A stretch of 64,000 nucleotides of DNA, taken from Pseudomonadota bacterium. GTDB taxonomy: Bacteria; Pseudomonadota; Alphaproteobacteria; Puniceispirillales; Marisalimonadaceae. The notes beneath the pieces are model-generated. The model did no database searches. It was not told the origin of the DNA and worked only from the letters and a program-made list of their open reading frames with translations. Of this stretch, positions 9,440 through 20,978 are shown piece after piece (the first letter of the stretch is position 1; each line of letters starts with the position of its first letter). The translations under genes and the position numbers were made by a program. Location of the stretch: positions 100,798-164,797 of the forward strand of contig JAOESH010000001.1 in NCBI GenBank assembly GCA_028382005.1, read 5' to 3'.

Positions 9440-10175
9440 TACAATCTTTCTTTTTGAAATGCAATCTTCCAATAGACACATGGTACGAGAAATATACAAA
9501 CAACAATGACAAAGCTAAACCATACCATGTTATAGCATATGATAGATGCTGGTTTCTTAATTTTGGTTTTCCTGTGACACCAATTGGTAAGGTTAATTTT
9601 TTGCCCTGACGCAGGGCGTCAATGTAGTAATCATTAATTAAATTATCTGAGTCTAATTTTATAAAATTATAGATTTCTAACGGTTTTATTGTAAACCAAA
9701 AACCGTGCTTGCCGTCGTTTTCTGGAACAAAATAGCCTTTCTTTTGAGGATATCTAACTATACCTTTCAAAGCAATATTATCTCTGATTAAACTAAATTT
9801 TCTCTTTTCTGGATCCCTATAACCTTCAGATACCCAACCTCTATTAACAAGTATAATAGTGTCATCTGTTAATTTAAAAGGTGTTATGACATGAAATCCA
9901 GCATTACCTTCAAAAGTCTTACCGGTAATGTATATCTCATTTTTATGTAAAAAAGATCCTTCAATTTCAGTTGCTTTAAATTCGTCTACATTAGTGCTTT
10001 TTAATTGGGCTGAGTTTTTAATTGGATTAGATTGACTTTGTAATAGATATCTTTCTATTAAAGCTTCTTTCCAAAATAACCGTTTAATTTGCCATGTTCC
10101 AAAAGATAACAAAATTAAAAAAACTGTTATTGAAACTAATGATGGCCATAACATTGGCCTAAAATATATGTTCAT
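9423..10175 (-). CDS. SURF1 family cytochrome c oxidase assembly protein
   Basis: A 250-residue protein with one membrane helix at each end (about residues 12-30 and 213-233) and a periplasmic domain between, the standard SURF1 layout. The family motif RPMLWPSL at the start and VNRGWV in the middle are visible. SURF1 proteins assist heme a insertion into subunit I of aa3 oxidase. The gene follows coxC by 48 bases at the end of the oxidase operon, and its stop overlaps the reconstructed thrC start. Confidence 0.92.
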   Translation of the reverse strand: MNIYFRPMLWPSLVSITVFLILLSFGTWQIKRLFWKEALIERYLLQSQSNPIKNSAQLKSTNVDEFKATEIEGSFLHKNEIYITGKTFEGNAGFHVITPFKLTDDTIILVNRGWVSEGYRDPEKRKFSLIRDNIALKGIVRYPQKKGYFVPENDGKHGFWFTIKPLEIYNFIKLDSDNLINDYYIDALRQGKKLTLPIGVTGKPKLRNQHLSYAITWYGLALSLLFVYFSYHVSIGRLHFKKKDCNAESN

Positions 10176-10223
10176 TACTTGTTTGAAAGCTCCAATTATT
10201 TAATAAGTATTAATTTATACTTA

Positions 10224-11009
10224 TCAACCGCCCCACCAGTATATGCAAATAAATAAAAATAACCAAACTACGTCAACAAAATGCCAATACCACGCGGCAG
10301 CTTCAAATCCAAAATGATGCTCTGGCGTAAAGTGTCCTTTAAGACCTCTGAACAAACATACAGTTAAAAATATTGTACCAACAAGAACATGAAACCCATG
10401 AAAACCTGTTGCCATGTAAAAAGTTGAAGCATATATTCCATCAGTAAATGCAAATGTAGCATGTTGGTATTCATAAGCTTGAACAGCAGTAAAAATAGCT
10501 CCTAAAATAACTGTTAAAACTAAACCTAATATAAAATCTTTTCTATTATTATGCTGTAAAGCATGATGTGACCAAGTCACTGTACAACCCGATAAAAGAA
10601 GAATTAAAGTATTAATTAGAGGAAGGTCAAAAGGATCTAAAGCAACAATGTCAGCTGGCGGCCAAACACCAGTATCAGGATACAAACTAGCATCAAAAAA
10701 GGCCCAGAAAAAAGCAACAAAAAACATAACTTCTGAACAAATAAAAAATATCATTCCATATCTCATACCAATTTGAACAATTGGAGTGTGATGACCTTGG
10801 TATTCTGCTTCCCTTACTACATCTCTCCACCAAAAGAACATGGTAGCAAGAACCATAAATAAACCTGCCATTAAAACATATATTGAGTAAGGATACTCAT
10901 GCATAAACAAAGTAAGTCCCAAAAACAAAGTAAAGCCCGCGGCTGAACCTAACGCTGGCCATGGGCTCGGTTCAACTAAATGATATTGATGCTTTTGTTC
11001 ACCGCTCAT
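10224..11009 (-). CDS. coxC: cytochrome c oxidase subunit III
   Basis: A 261-residue membrane protein with seven predicted helices and family motifs: KHQYHLVEPSPWP at the N-terminus, WWRDVVREAEYQGHHT, ATGFHGFHVLVGT and a C-terminal AWYWHFVDVVWLFLF. It binds lipid and stabilises the catalytic core of aa3 oxidase. The start has a clear AGGAG six bases upstream. It sits 94 bases after ctaG, in the gene order usual for alphaproteobacterial oxidase operons. Confidence 0.97.
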   Translation of the reverse strand: MSGEQKHQYHLVEPSPWPALGSAAGFTLFLGLTLFMHEYPYSIYVLMAGLFMVLATMFFWWRDVVREAEYQGHHTPIVQIGMRYGMIFFICSEVMFFVAFFWAFFDASLYPDTGVWPPADIVALDPFDLPLINTLILLLSGCTVTWSHHALQHNNRKDFILGLVLTVILGAIFTAVQAYEYQHATFAFTDGIYASTFYMATGFHGFHVLVGTIFLTVCLFRGLKGHFTPEHHFGFEAAAWYWHFVDVVWLFLFICIYWWGG

Positions 11010-11103
11010 TACTGTCTCCTTAATTCACATACTTTTTTATATATTTTAACTCAATTTAGTCTAGTAAATTATTTTAATATCGTTGTTTTAATTCAACATA
11101 ACT

Positions 11104-11640
11104 TTAATCAGCATTATAAAATGTATATGATAATGTAATTTCTTTTAGATTTTTTGTGTTTTCATCATCATTTATACTAGGATCAACATAAAATGAAACT
11201 GGCATTTTAACTTCTTCACCTGGTTCAAGAGTTTGTTTTACAAAACAAAAACAATCAACTTTCATAAATATACCGCCTGCCTTGGGTGGAGATACATTAA
11301 AAACTGCAGTTCCTGTAGACGCCTTATCTGATAAGTTTTTCGCAGTGTAATAAATTATCTCTTGTACGCCAGGCTGCACTATAATTTTTTGTTTAGGGGC
11401 TTTAAATTCCCAATTTAAATCAGGTGATATATTGGAATCAAACCTTATTTGAATATTATTATATTGACCGGTAGAGCCTGGAGCTAAAGTAGCTCTTTGT
11501 ACAGTACCTGCATATCCAGTTACTCTACAAAATAAATCGTATAGTGGGACGGAAGCAAAAGATAAACCTAGCATAAAAAAAACAACAACAAAGGCCCAGA
11601 ACAAAGCATTATTATTTTTTTTTGACAAACTAACTGTCAT
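11104..11640 (-). CDS. ctaG: cytochrome c oxidase assembly protein CtaG/Cox11
   Basis: A 178-residue copper chaperone that delivers copper to the CuB site of oxidase subunit I. It has one N-terminal membrane helix (about residues 13-32) and a periplasmic Ig-like domain with the copper-binding pair Cys130-Phe-Cys132 (KVDCFCFVKQ), plus the conserved Cys38 in LYDLFCRVTGYAGT. Its ATG directly follows the TAA of the small CoxF-like gene with no spacer, so the two are translationally coupled. Confidence 0.96.
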   Translation of the reverse strand: MTVSLSKKNNNALFWAFVVVFFMLGLSFASVPLYDLFCRVTGYAGTVQRATLAPGSTGQYNNIQIRFDSNISPDLNWEFKAPKQKIIVQPGVQEIIYYTAKNLSDKASTGTAVFNVSPPKAGGIFMKVDCFCFVKQTLEPGEEVKMPVSFYVDPSINDDENTKNLKEITLSYTFYNAD

Positions 11641-11784
11641 TTACCCTGTAATATCCATTCTTAGAATAGTTATAAAAAAGAAAAGTGTTACTAAGCTTAT
11701 GATTATAAGCAAAACAGCAATATTCTTAGATTTTCTGTTGGCGTAAAAAGTTTTAATATAATCATCATTTTTACTAGGTTTCAT
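11641..11784 (-). CDS. CoxF-like small membrane protein of the oxidase operon
   Basis: A 47-residue frame: a basic, polar N-terminus (MKPSKNDDY..., then NRKSKN) followed by one strongly hydrophobic helix (about residues 21-41) and a short LRMDITG tail. In alphaproteobacteria a protein of this size and shape lies between ctaB and ctaG and is annotated as CoxF or a cytochrome c oxidase assembly small protein; here it is in exactly that place, eight bases after ctaB and abutting ctaG (TAA then ATG). Its role in oxidase assembly is inferred from position. It should not be confused with CoxF of CO dehydrogenase clusters. Confidence 0.82.
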   Translation of the reverse strand: MKPSKNDDYIKTFYANRKSKNIAVLLIIISLVTLFFFITILRMDITG

Positions 11785-11792
11785 AAAAATTC

Positions 11793-12719
11793 CTAATAGT
11801 TATTTAAAATAAATTTATCTATGCAAATACCTGCAAAAATAAAACTTAAGTACAAAATTGAATATAAGAAAAGACTTTTTTCAGAGCCTTCCTTCTGCCT
11901 ATATAAAAGAATAGCTTTTCTCAAGAACTCCAGACCAAAAAGAGAGATTATTATCAAGTAAAATGTTCCTGCGTAATTTAGTACCCAAGGCATATAAGAA
12001 AATGGTACCAAAAGAAAAGTATATATAAGAATATTTTTTCGTGTGACTTTATCACCAGAAACTATTGGAAGCATGGGTATTTGAGCTGCTGCGTAATCAT
12101 CTTTTCTAATTATGGCCAATGCCCAGAAATGTGGTGGGGTCCAAAGAAATATTATCATAAATAAAATAACTGATTCTAATGCTATATTACCTGTAGCACA
12201 AATTTGACCTATCACTGGAGGGAAAGCTCCAGCCGCACCTCCGATAACAATATTTTGGACAGTGTTTCTCTTTAGCCATATTGTATAAACAACTGCATAA
12301 AAAAAAATTGTAAACGCTAATAGACCAGCTGCTAACCAATTAACAGCTAAGCCTAATATCATAATTGATAAAATTGAAGAAATAATACCAAATGAAAAAG
12401 CTTCGGATGGAAGAACTTTTCCTAGGGGAATTGGTCTATCTTTGGTTCTAACCATGACTTTATCAATGTCTCTATCATACCATTGATTAAGCACACCTGA
12501 CGCGCCTGCTCCTAATGCAATAGCAAAAATGCCAACACACGCTAAGAAGGGGTGAATGTTATAACCTTGGACCGGCGTCGCTGTATAAAAACCAACAAAG
12601 GCTGTAAATACAACTAAAGACATAACTCTAGGTTTCATTAGCCTAAAGTAGTCCAATGGAGAACCTAAATTGTCCATATCTTGGACTACTTTGTTTGTAT
12701 TAACTGTTATCACGGGCAT
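11793..12719 (-). CDS. ctaB: protoheme IX farnesyltransferase (heme O synthase)
   Basis: A 308-residue UbiA-superfamily membrane enzyme that adds a farnesyl group to heme b to make heme O, the precursor of heme a. The prenyl-diphosphate/Mg motif lies at residues 78-97 (NQWYDRDIDKVMVRTKDRP) and about nine hydrophobic helices follow. The N-terminus SPLDYFRLMKPRVMSLVVFTAFVG is typical of CtaB and separates it from the 4-hydroxybenzoate enzyme at 19215-20147. It sits 19 bases after coxA in the oxidase operon. Confidence 0.96.
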   Translation of the reverse strand: MPVITVNTNKVVQDMDNLGSPLDYFRLMKPRVMSLVVFTAFVGFYTATPVQGYNIHPFLACVGIFAIALGAGASGVLNQWYDRDIDKVMVRTKDRPIPLGKVLPSEAFSFGIISSILSIMILGLAVNWLAAGLLAFTIFFYAVVYTIWLKRNTVQNIVIGGAAGAFPPVIGQICATGNIALESVILFMIIFLWTPPHFWALAIIRKDDYAAAQIPMLPIVSGDKVTRKNILIYTFLLVPFSYMPWVLNYAGTFYLIIISLFGLEFLRKAILLYRQKEGSEKSLFLYSILYLSFIFAGICIDKFILNNY

Positions 12720-12738
12720 TTTATATCTTCAATTAACG

Positions 12739-15227
<2,489 letters not shown>

Positions 15228-15228
15228 T

Positions 15229-15247
15229 TTGTTTGCTCCTCAAACAA
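15229..15247 (-). promoter_or_regulatory. hairpin presenting the coxB ribosome-binding site in its loop
   Basis: Immediately upstream of the coxB ATG, a perfect 7-bp inverted repeat (TTGTTTG/CAAACAA) encloses a 5-base loop that on the coxB strand is AGGAG, the Shine-Dalgarno sequence. The distance from the loop to the ATG is normal for ribosome binding. Whether the stem is functional or chance is not known; it could expose the site for ribosome entry or be bound by a regulator. Confidence 0.4.
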
Positions 15248-15493
15248 TTTCTTCAAACTATTTATTCTAAATAAGAACATTTATTCATAAAGACTATAAT
15301 GATTCTAAAATCATAAGACATTACTTAAATCTTTTTAAAGTAAAATACTAGGCCTAATAACAAATAAATTTAACTTTATGCATAAAAATTTAATATACTT
15401 TAAAAAAAATATTTATTTGACATTTAACCTTGCATAATAATTACCAGAATGTCATTTTAGATACTTTAATAATACCATCATATAGGCTTAGAC

Positions 15494-16942
15494 ATGCAAG
15501 ATAAATCACCACTAGAAATCACTAATGAAATCTTTTTTGAAAACAATGATTTTGATTTAACAAAAGTTAAATCCATATTGTCTGATACCCTTGAAAAAGC
15601 CGATGATGGTGAGCTATATTTAGAGTCTACAAAGTCAGAATCCTTTTCCTTCGACGATGGAAGAATGAAAAATATTTCATATGATAGCACTAAAGGTTTT
15701 GGATTAAGAGCTATTGCAGGAGAAGCCAGAGGCTTTGCTCATTCAGGAGAAATAAGTGAATCATCTCTTAAAAGAGCATCTGAGACAGTTAAATCTGTTT
15801 CAAAAAATTACTCTGGGATAATGGCTCCAGCTCCTTCTCATGGTACCAACAAGCCTTTGTATACTTCATTAAACCCTATTGAAGAAACGTCCTTTAACTT
15901 AAAAACAGAGCTTCTTGAAGAAATAGATACATATGCAAGATCTTTAGACAGTAAAGTTGTGCAAGTTTCAGCTTCAATATCCGCTTCCTATCAAGCAATC
16001 CAAATTATTAGAGTTGATGGAGAAAGATCTGCAGATATAAGACCTTTGGTTAGACTTAATGTTTCACTTGTTGTTGAAGAAAAAGGAAGAAGAGAAACTG
16101 GAAGCTCAGGTTGTGGTGGACGAGGTAAATATGAAGAGTGGATTAATGCAGACCGATGGAAAGGACAAGTTAAAGAAGCTTTAAGAATTGCTAACACTAA
16201 TCTTCAATCAATACCTACTCCAGCAGGAGAAATGCCTGTTGTCCTTGGGCCTGGATGGCCAGGTGTAATGCTCCATGAAGCAGTCGGTCATGGCTTGGAA
16301 GGAGATTTTAATAGAAAAGGCACCTCAATTTTTTCAGGAAAAATTGGAGAAAAAGTAACAGCAGATGGCGTCACGGTTATCGACGATGGGACAATTGAAA
16401 ATAAAAGAGGTTCTATAACTATTGATGATGAAGGTACACGCTCGTCAAAAAATATATTAATTGAAAATGGTATTTTGAAAAGTTACATGCAAGATAGACA
16501 AAATGCCCGATTAATGAAAATGCAACCCACTGGTAATGGTAGAAGACAATCTTATTCTCATTACCCTATGCCCAGGATGACTAATACCTATATGGATAAC
16601 GGAAATGTTGATCCAAAAGAAATTATAAGTTCTTTAAAAAAAGGGATTTATGCAGTTAATTTTGCCGGCGGACAAGTAGATATTACAAACGGTAAATTTG
16701 TTTTTTCTGCATCAGAGGCATATTTAGTTGAAAATGGAAATATAAAACAACCTCTAAAAGGGGCCACACTCATAGGAAATGGACCAGACGCCATGTCAAA
16801 AATATCTATGATTGGAAACGATTTAGCTTTAGACGATGGAATAGGAACTTGTGGCAAAGATGGTCAGGGTGTTCCTGTTGGAGTCGGACAACCTACATTA
16901 TTAATGGGCGGCATAACTATTGGCGGAACTGATACTAATTAA
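15494..16942 (+). CDS. tldD: TldD metalloprotease subunit
   Basis: A 482-residue protein of the TldD/PmbA family. The zinc motif His261-Glu262-x3-His266 (LHEAVGHGLEGD) marks it as the catalytic TldD partner rather than TldE. With TldE (27619-28977 in this window) it forms a heterodimeric protease that degrades small unfolded peptides and, in some bacteria, trims modified-peptide precursors or CcdA antitoxin. It is divergent from coxB and converges with gshA, nine bases apart. Confidence 0.96.
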   Translation: MQDKSPLEITNEIFFENNDFDLTKVKSILSDTLEKADDGELYLESTKSESFSFDDGRMKNISYDSTKGFGLRAIAGEARGFAHSGEISESSLKRASETVKSVSKNYSGIMAPAPSHGTNKPLYTSLNPIEETSFNLKTELLEEIDTYARSLDSKVVQVSASISASYQAIQIIRVDGERSADIRPLVRLNVSLVVEEKGRRETGSSGCGGRGKYEEWINADRWKGQVKEALRIANTNLQSIPTPAGEMPVVLGPGWPGVMLHEAVGHGLEGDFNRKGTSIFSGKIGEKVTADGVTVIDDGTIENKRGSITIDDEGTRSSKNILIENGILKSYMQDRQNARLMKMQPTGNGRRQSYSHYPMPRMTNTYMDNGNVDPKEIISSLKKGIYAVNFAGGQVDITNGKFVFSASEAYLVENGNIKQPLKGATLIGNGPDAMSKISMIGNDLALDDGIGTCGKDGQGVPVGVGQPTLLMGGITIGGTDTN

Positions 16943-16950
16943 TTGTTAGC

Positions 16951-18297
16951 TTAAATAGAATTTTCAACAAAAATTCTATTTATATCTTTACTCCATGTAC
17001 CATTATATTTTTTAAGTAATTTTTCTGCACCTGTTTCTTTGTTTTGTAAGATATGAAATAATGGATCTAAAAACTGTCTTTCATCAATACCTTTTTCATC
17101 TAAATTGTTTCTCCTTTCTAAACCGGAGCTTGAAATCTTAAGCATTTCTCTTGCAAGATATTCAATAGATGTTTCTCCAATTTTACCAGCTAATCCAAGC
17201 TTAGCTGCTGAAACTCTTCCGTTTTCAAGTGCTCCAATATCCATTAAAGGTTTTGCTAAATCATAAGCTTCAGATTGAGACTGGCCGTCATAAAGAAGAC
17301 CTACCCACAAAGCCGGTAACGCACAAATTATATTCCAAGGCCCTCCATCTGCACCTCTCATTTCAAGATATTGTTTCAACCTCACTTCTGGAAAGGCAAC
17401 AGTTATATGATCTTCCCAATCTTTTATAGTAGGATATTCACCTTCAAAACCTTTTAATCTTCCGTGCATAAAGTCTATAAATGATTTTCCCGACACATCT
17501 ATATATTTTCCGTCTCTGTAAACAAAATACATTGGTACATGAAGAATGTAATCTAACCATGATTCATAACCAAAATTAGAATCAAAAACTATTCCTGGAA
17601 CACCTGTCCTATCAGGATCAGTATCAGTCCAAACCATAGCTCGTGACGATAAATATCCACTACTTTTACCTTCAATAAAAGGTGAGTTTGCAAATAAAGC
17701 GGTTGCAACTGACTGAAGAGCCAAGGATATTTGGAATTTTTGAACCATGTCTTGTTCGCTTAGATAATCAAGATTGACTTGAATTGTGCAAGTACGGAGC
17801 ATCATATCAAGACCAAGTTTCCCAACTTTAGGCATATAATTTTTCATGATTTCATAACGGCCTTTAGGCATCCAATTTTGATCGAATTGTGACCACTTGG
17901 GATCATAACCTAAACCAACCATAGACAAACCTAACTCGCTCATTACATCTTTCATCATCTTTAAATGTAAGCCTGTTTCTTTACAGGTTTGATGAAGATT
18001 CTCAAGAGGTTTTCCCGACAACTCTAATTGCCCCCCCGGTTCTAGAGAAATGGACGCACCTGTATGATCCTTAAGAGCAATTGTATTATTATTTTCTAAA
18101 ATTTTTTCCCAGTTATTTTTTTCAGCAAGTTTGTTGAGTAATTCACTGATACCTGATTTTCCAAAATAACCCACTCTATTGAAGCTATTTTCGTGAAAGA
18201 TAAATTTTTCATGTTCTGTTCCTATTTTCCAATTTTCTTTTGGCTTTTCTCCTGATTTAAACCAATTCAAAAGATCATTTTTTTCTAATTGTGACAT
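16951..18297 (-). CDS. gshA: glutamate-cysteine ligase (plant/alphaproteobacterial GshA type)
   Basis: A 448-residue enzyme joining Glu and Cys to gamma-glutamylcysteine, the first step of glutathione synthesis. It matches the class shared by plants and alphaproteobacteria: the N-terminal WKIGTEHEKF substrate/Mg motif, SLEPGGQLELSG, and MMLRTCTIQVNLDY. The poly-G tract at 18031-18037 encodes the Pro-Gly-Gly of this motif and is in frame. gshB is not in the window. A ChaC-type glutathione-degrading enzyme at 47882 and further GGCT-like proteins indicate active gamma-glutamyl metabolism. rsmE lies 88 bases upstream on the same strand. Confidence 0.95.
   Translation of the reverse strand: MSQLEKNDLLNWFKSGEKPKENWKIGTEHEKFIFHENSFNRVGYFGKSGISELLNKLAEKNNWEKILENNNTIALKDHTGASISLEPGGQLELSGKPLENLHQTCKETGLHLKMMKDVMSELGLSMVGLGYDPKWSQFDQNWMPKGRYEIMKNYMPKVGKLGLDMMLRTCTIQVNLDYLSEQDMVQKFQISLALQSVATALFANSPFIEGKSSGYLSSRAMVWTDTDPDRTGVPGIVFDSNFGYESWLDYILHVPMYFVYRDGKYIDVSGKSFIDFMHGRLKGFEGEYPTIKDWEDHITVAFPEVRLKQYLEMRGADGGPWNIICALPALWVGLLYDGQSQSEAYDLAKPLMDIGALENGRVSAAKLGLAGKIGETSIEYLAREMLKISSSGLERRNNLDEKGIDERQFLDPLFHILQNKETGAEKLLKKYNGTWSKDINRIFVENSI
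16952..16982. terminator. AT-rich hairpin between the convergent tldD and gshA genes (weak)
   Basis: A perfect 13-bp inverted repeat (TAAATAGAATTTT, loop CAACA, AAAATTCTATTTA) begins nine bases after the tldD stop and overlaps the last codons and stop of gshA. The position between convergent genes suggests a bidirectional end-of-transcript structure. The stem is almost all A-T and no clean T-run follows, so this is at best a weak intrinsic terminator; the repeat itself is certain. Confidence 0.4.
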
Positions 18298-18385
18298 TTA
18301 ATCCTCATCTAAACTCAAAATAATTATTAAGAACAAACATTAAAAAAGACAACATAATATTTAAATATGTTACAATAATTCAAAA

Positions 18386-19150
18386 TCAACTTAGACTGTA
18401 TTCTTTCATATCACCATTTATTAAATGCCAAAATACTAATCCACTCATAACTGCTGTATCAGATCGCAATATTCTTGGTCCTAAATTTATTGGAATAACA
18501 AATTCTTTTGATTTTAAAAAAATTGTTTCATTTTGAGAAAACCCTCCTTCAGGACCTACCAAAATAGCTCCAGATGGATGGCACAGATTCGATTTTTTTA
18601 AAACTTCTTTGTCTTTTTGATTCCGTAAAGTCTCATCACCATAAAAAATTTTCCTACTATGGTCCCAAAAATTAAATATATCATCAAGCTTTTGTATTGG
18701 TTTAATTTCAGGTATTGTTATTCTTTCACATTGCTCTGACGCCTCAATAACTATTTCCTCCATTCTTTTTAAGTTAATATTTCTTGTTATCGTTCTCTCT
18801 GTAACGACTGGTATTAAACAAGAAGCACCTAATTCTGTCGCTTTTTGAACGATAAGATCCGTAGAATTTTTTTTTACAGGTGCAAAAATAACCCATATAT
18901 CATTTTTTTTTTCTGGTTCTTTTATTTTTTGCAAGAGTTTAATTATCATATTTTTTTTTGAAATATTTATTATCTGAGTAATAAACTCTCCATCAATCTC
19001 ATTAAAAATTGATAATATATCATCTCTTTTTCTTCGCATTACATTAGTTAAATAATGGAACTGTTTTGATTCAATTTTTATTTCTTTATGAAGCTGTAGG
19101 TTACACTTTACATACAATCTGATTTTTGCTTTATATGATAAATCTTTCAT
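18386..19150 (-). CDS. rsmE: 16S rRNA m3U1498 methyltransferase
   Basis: A 254-residue SPOUT-fold RNA methyltransferase. The SAM-binding knot motifs are at the C-terminus: ILVGPEGGFSQNE and LGPRILRSDTA; the N-terminal part is a PUA-like RNA-binding domain (RLYV..., HYLTNVMRRKRDD). It methylates U1498 of 16S rRNA. The ubiA-rsmE-gshA neighbourhood is common in alphaproteobacteria; here ubiA is divergent, 64 bases away. Confidence 0.94.
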   Translation of the reverse strand: MKDLSYKAKIRLYVKCNLQLHKEIKIESKQFHYLTNVMRRKRDDILSIFNEIDGEFITQIINISKKNMIIKLLQKIKEPEKKNDIWVIFAPVKKNSTDLIVQKATELGASCLIPVVTERTITRNINLKRMEEIVIEASEQCERITIPEIKPIQKLDDIFNFWDHSRKIFYGDETLRNQKDKEVLKKSNLCHPSGAILVGPEGGFSQNETIFLKSKEFVIPINLGPRILRSDTAVMSGLVFWHLINGDMKEYSLS

Positions 19151-19214
19151 TTTATAAAACCTATATTCTTAAGATTAATTTAACCGTTAATTGTTTTAAT
19201 CACACTATAATGAT

Positions 19215-20147
19215 ATGCCATTATTTATGAATATACCAAAATTTAATAATTCGGATATCTTAGAAAATGGCTGGTGGAACATTTTACCTAAAAGGTTCTT
19301 GAAGTGGATAAGATTAGGAAGATTTGATAGACCAGTAGGATTTTGGCTGCTTTTACTACCTGGTTGGTGGGTTATAGCACTAACCGATATAGAATTTCTA
19401 AAATGTATAAAACTAATGATAATTTTTTTTGTAGGTTCTGTAGTCATGAGAGCTGCTGGCTGTACTATTAATGACTTATGGGACAAAGATATTGATAAAA
19501 AGATCTCTAGGACAAAAAATAGACCAATCGCTAATGGAGATGTTTCTAATCAACAAGCATTTTATTTTTTAGCTTTAATGCTTCTAATTGGTATGATCTG
19601 TTTATATCAACTTAATGTAAATACATGGTATGTTGCATTATCTTCTTTGCCTCTAGTTATAATTTATCCCTTGGCAAAGCGGTTCACAAAATGGCCTCAA
19701 ATTATTTTAGGTTTAACATTTAGTTGGTCCGTTCCAACCGCCTGGTCCGCTGCAAATCAAGATTTCACTATTGGTATCATTATAATGTATTTTGGAACAG
19801 TATTTTGGATCATTGGTTATGACACTATATATGGATGCCAAGACAAAAATGAAGATGAAATCTTTGGAATACAGAATTCTGCAGTATCAGCAAAAAAATT
19901 TCTAAATGGATTTGTTGGGTGCATGTATCTTGTCACATTTAGTTTATTAATAATCAGTGGATATTTTTTAGAAGCTAGTTTTTTTTGGTTTATAGGTGTA
20001 ACTTTGGTAGGATGTCACTTTATAAATCAAGTTTTAAAATTAAATGACTTAAAGAAAAACGCCCCCTTAAAAATATTTCAATCAAATGTAAAAGTTGGTT
20101 TAATTTTAACCATTTCTGCCTTAGGCAATTTCATTAATTTTATTTAA
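19215..20147 (+). CDS. ubiA: 4-hydroxybenzoate polyprenyltransferase
   Basis: A 310-residue membrane prenyltransferase that attaches the polyprenyl tail to 4-hydroxybenzoate in ubiquinone synthesis. The first Asp-rich motif is at residues 86-104 (NDLWDKDIDKKISRTKNRP) and the second is YDTIYGCQDKNEDE, both typical of UbiA rather than CtaB. About eight membrane helices. It converges with blh, six bases apart, and so forms the border between the conserved block and the retinal/rhodopsin cassette. Confidence 0.94.
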   Translation: MPLFMNIPKFNNSDILENGWWNILPKRFLKWIRLGRFDRPVGFWLLLLPGWWVIALTDIEFLKCIKLMIIFFVGSVVMRAAGCTINDLWDKDIDKKISRTKNRPIANGDVSNQQAFYFLALMLLIGMICLYQLNVNTWYVALSSLPLVIIYPLAKRFTKWPQIILGLTFSWSVPTAWSAANQDFTIGIIIMYFGTVFWIIGYDTIYGCQDKNEDEIFGIQNSAVSAKKFLNGFVGCMYLVTFSLLIISGYFLEASFFWFIGVTLVGCHFINQVLKLNDLKKNAPLKIFQSNVKVGLILTISALGNFINFI

Positions 20148-20153
20148 ATAAAG

Positions 20154-20978
20154 TTATATTTTATATTTTGATCTAAAAAACACATCTACTAAAATCATGT
20201 GCGGAAATGTTAATGCAGCCAACCCAATAAATGTTACTTTTAAAATTGCATCAGGAAAAATATTCAAATTTAAAATGTAATAAAGGGCAATTCCTCCACC
20301 TAACCAACTCATAACCGAGAGGGTAATCATAAGTAATATAACTTTACGTTTCTCCATAAAATTAAGCAACGTAGGAACAACTCTTTTTATGTGGTGAAAA
20401 CTATGTATAAAGCAAAAATATATTGCAAATGCAGGTAATGGAGGAAGTATAGTAATTACCAAGAAGATAAAAACAACTAAAGTAATATAAGATCTAGATA
20501 ATTTAATTATTTTTAAATTACAAACAATGAAAATTAATGCACTTAACCAAAGGAATATTCCAAAGTATAAACATGACCACAACAACGATAGCTGGTCTCC
20601 AGACAAGACTGAGAAAAAATAATTTACTTCAAGCTTATTAAAGAAAATAATGCCTAATATTATTAAGCCACCATGAAAATATCCATTTATAAAATAGGTT
20701 TTATTTTTTTTCCAATCTAAGTCACCACAACCAAAGTGAAAAATACTTATGAATAAAAAAAAGATAAGACTTACTACTGGAAAAAAATACCACATGATAA
20801 TGACAAAAGTAGAAATTGATAAATATGCTATAAAAAAACTTAACTGTAATATGAACTTTTTAGAATAACCTAAAGTAACAGAAATTGCCCCGTCTAAAGC
20901 TCCATGTGGAATACCAACAAATATAATTAAAAACAATGAAATATAATCAAACCAATTTAATGAAAAATTTAGCATCAT
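20154..20978 (-). CDS. blh: beta-carotene 15,15'-dioxygenase (Blh/Brp family)
   Basis: A 274-residue membrane protein that cleaves beta-carotene into two retinal molecules, the chromophore of the rhodopsin encoded at 24577-25344. Conserved His motifs that bind the catalytic iron are seen: GIPHGALDGA (His25), HFGCGDLDW and IHSFHHIKR, spread over about eight hydrophobic helices. It overlaps crtY by four bases, so it is last in the crtI-crtB-crtY-blh transcription unit. Linkage to rhodopsin and carotenoid genes makes the function firm. Confidence 0.95.
   Translation of the reverse strand: MMLNFSLNWFDYISLFLIIFVGIPHGALDGAISVTLGYSKKFILQLSFFIAYLSISTFVIIMWYFFPVVSLIFFLFISIFHFGCGDLDWKKNKTYFINGYFHGGLIILGIIFFNKLEVNYFFSVLSGDQLSLLWSCLYFGIFLWLSALIFIVCNLKIIKLSRSYITLVVFIFLVITILPPLPAFAIYFCFIHSFHHIKRVVPTLLNFMEKRKVILLMITLSVMSWLGGGIALYYILNLNIFPDAILKVTFIGLAALTFPHMILVDVFFRSKYKI

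Noticed and set aside
15417-15422. TTGACA hexamer upstream of tldD as a -35 box
   Set aside because: No -10 hexamer lies at 16-18 bases from it, so a promoter call is not supported.
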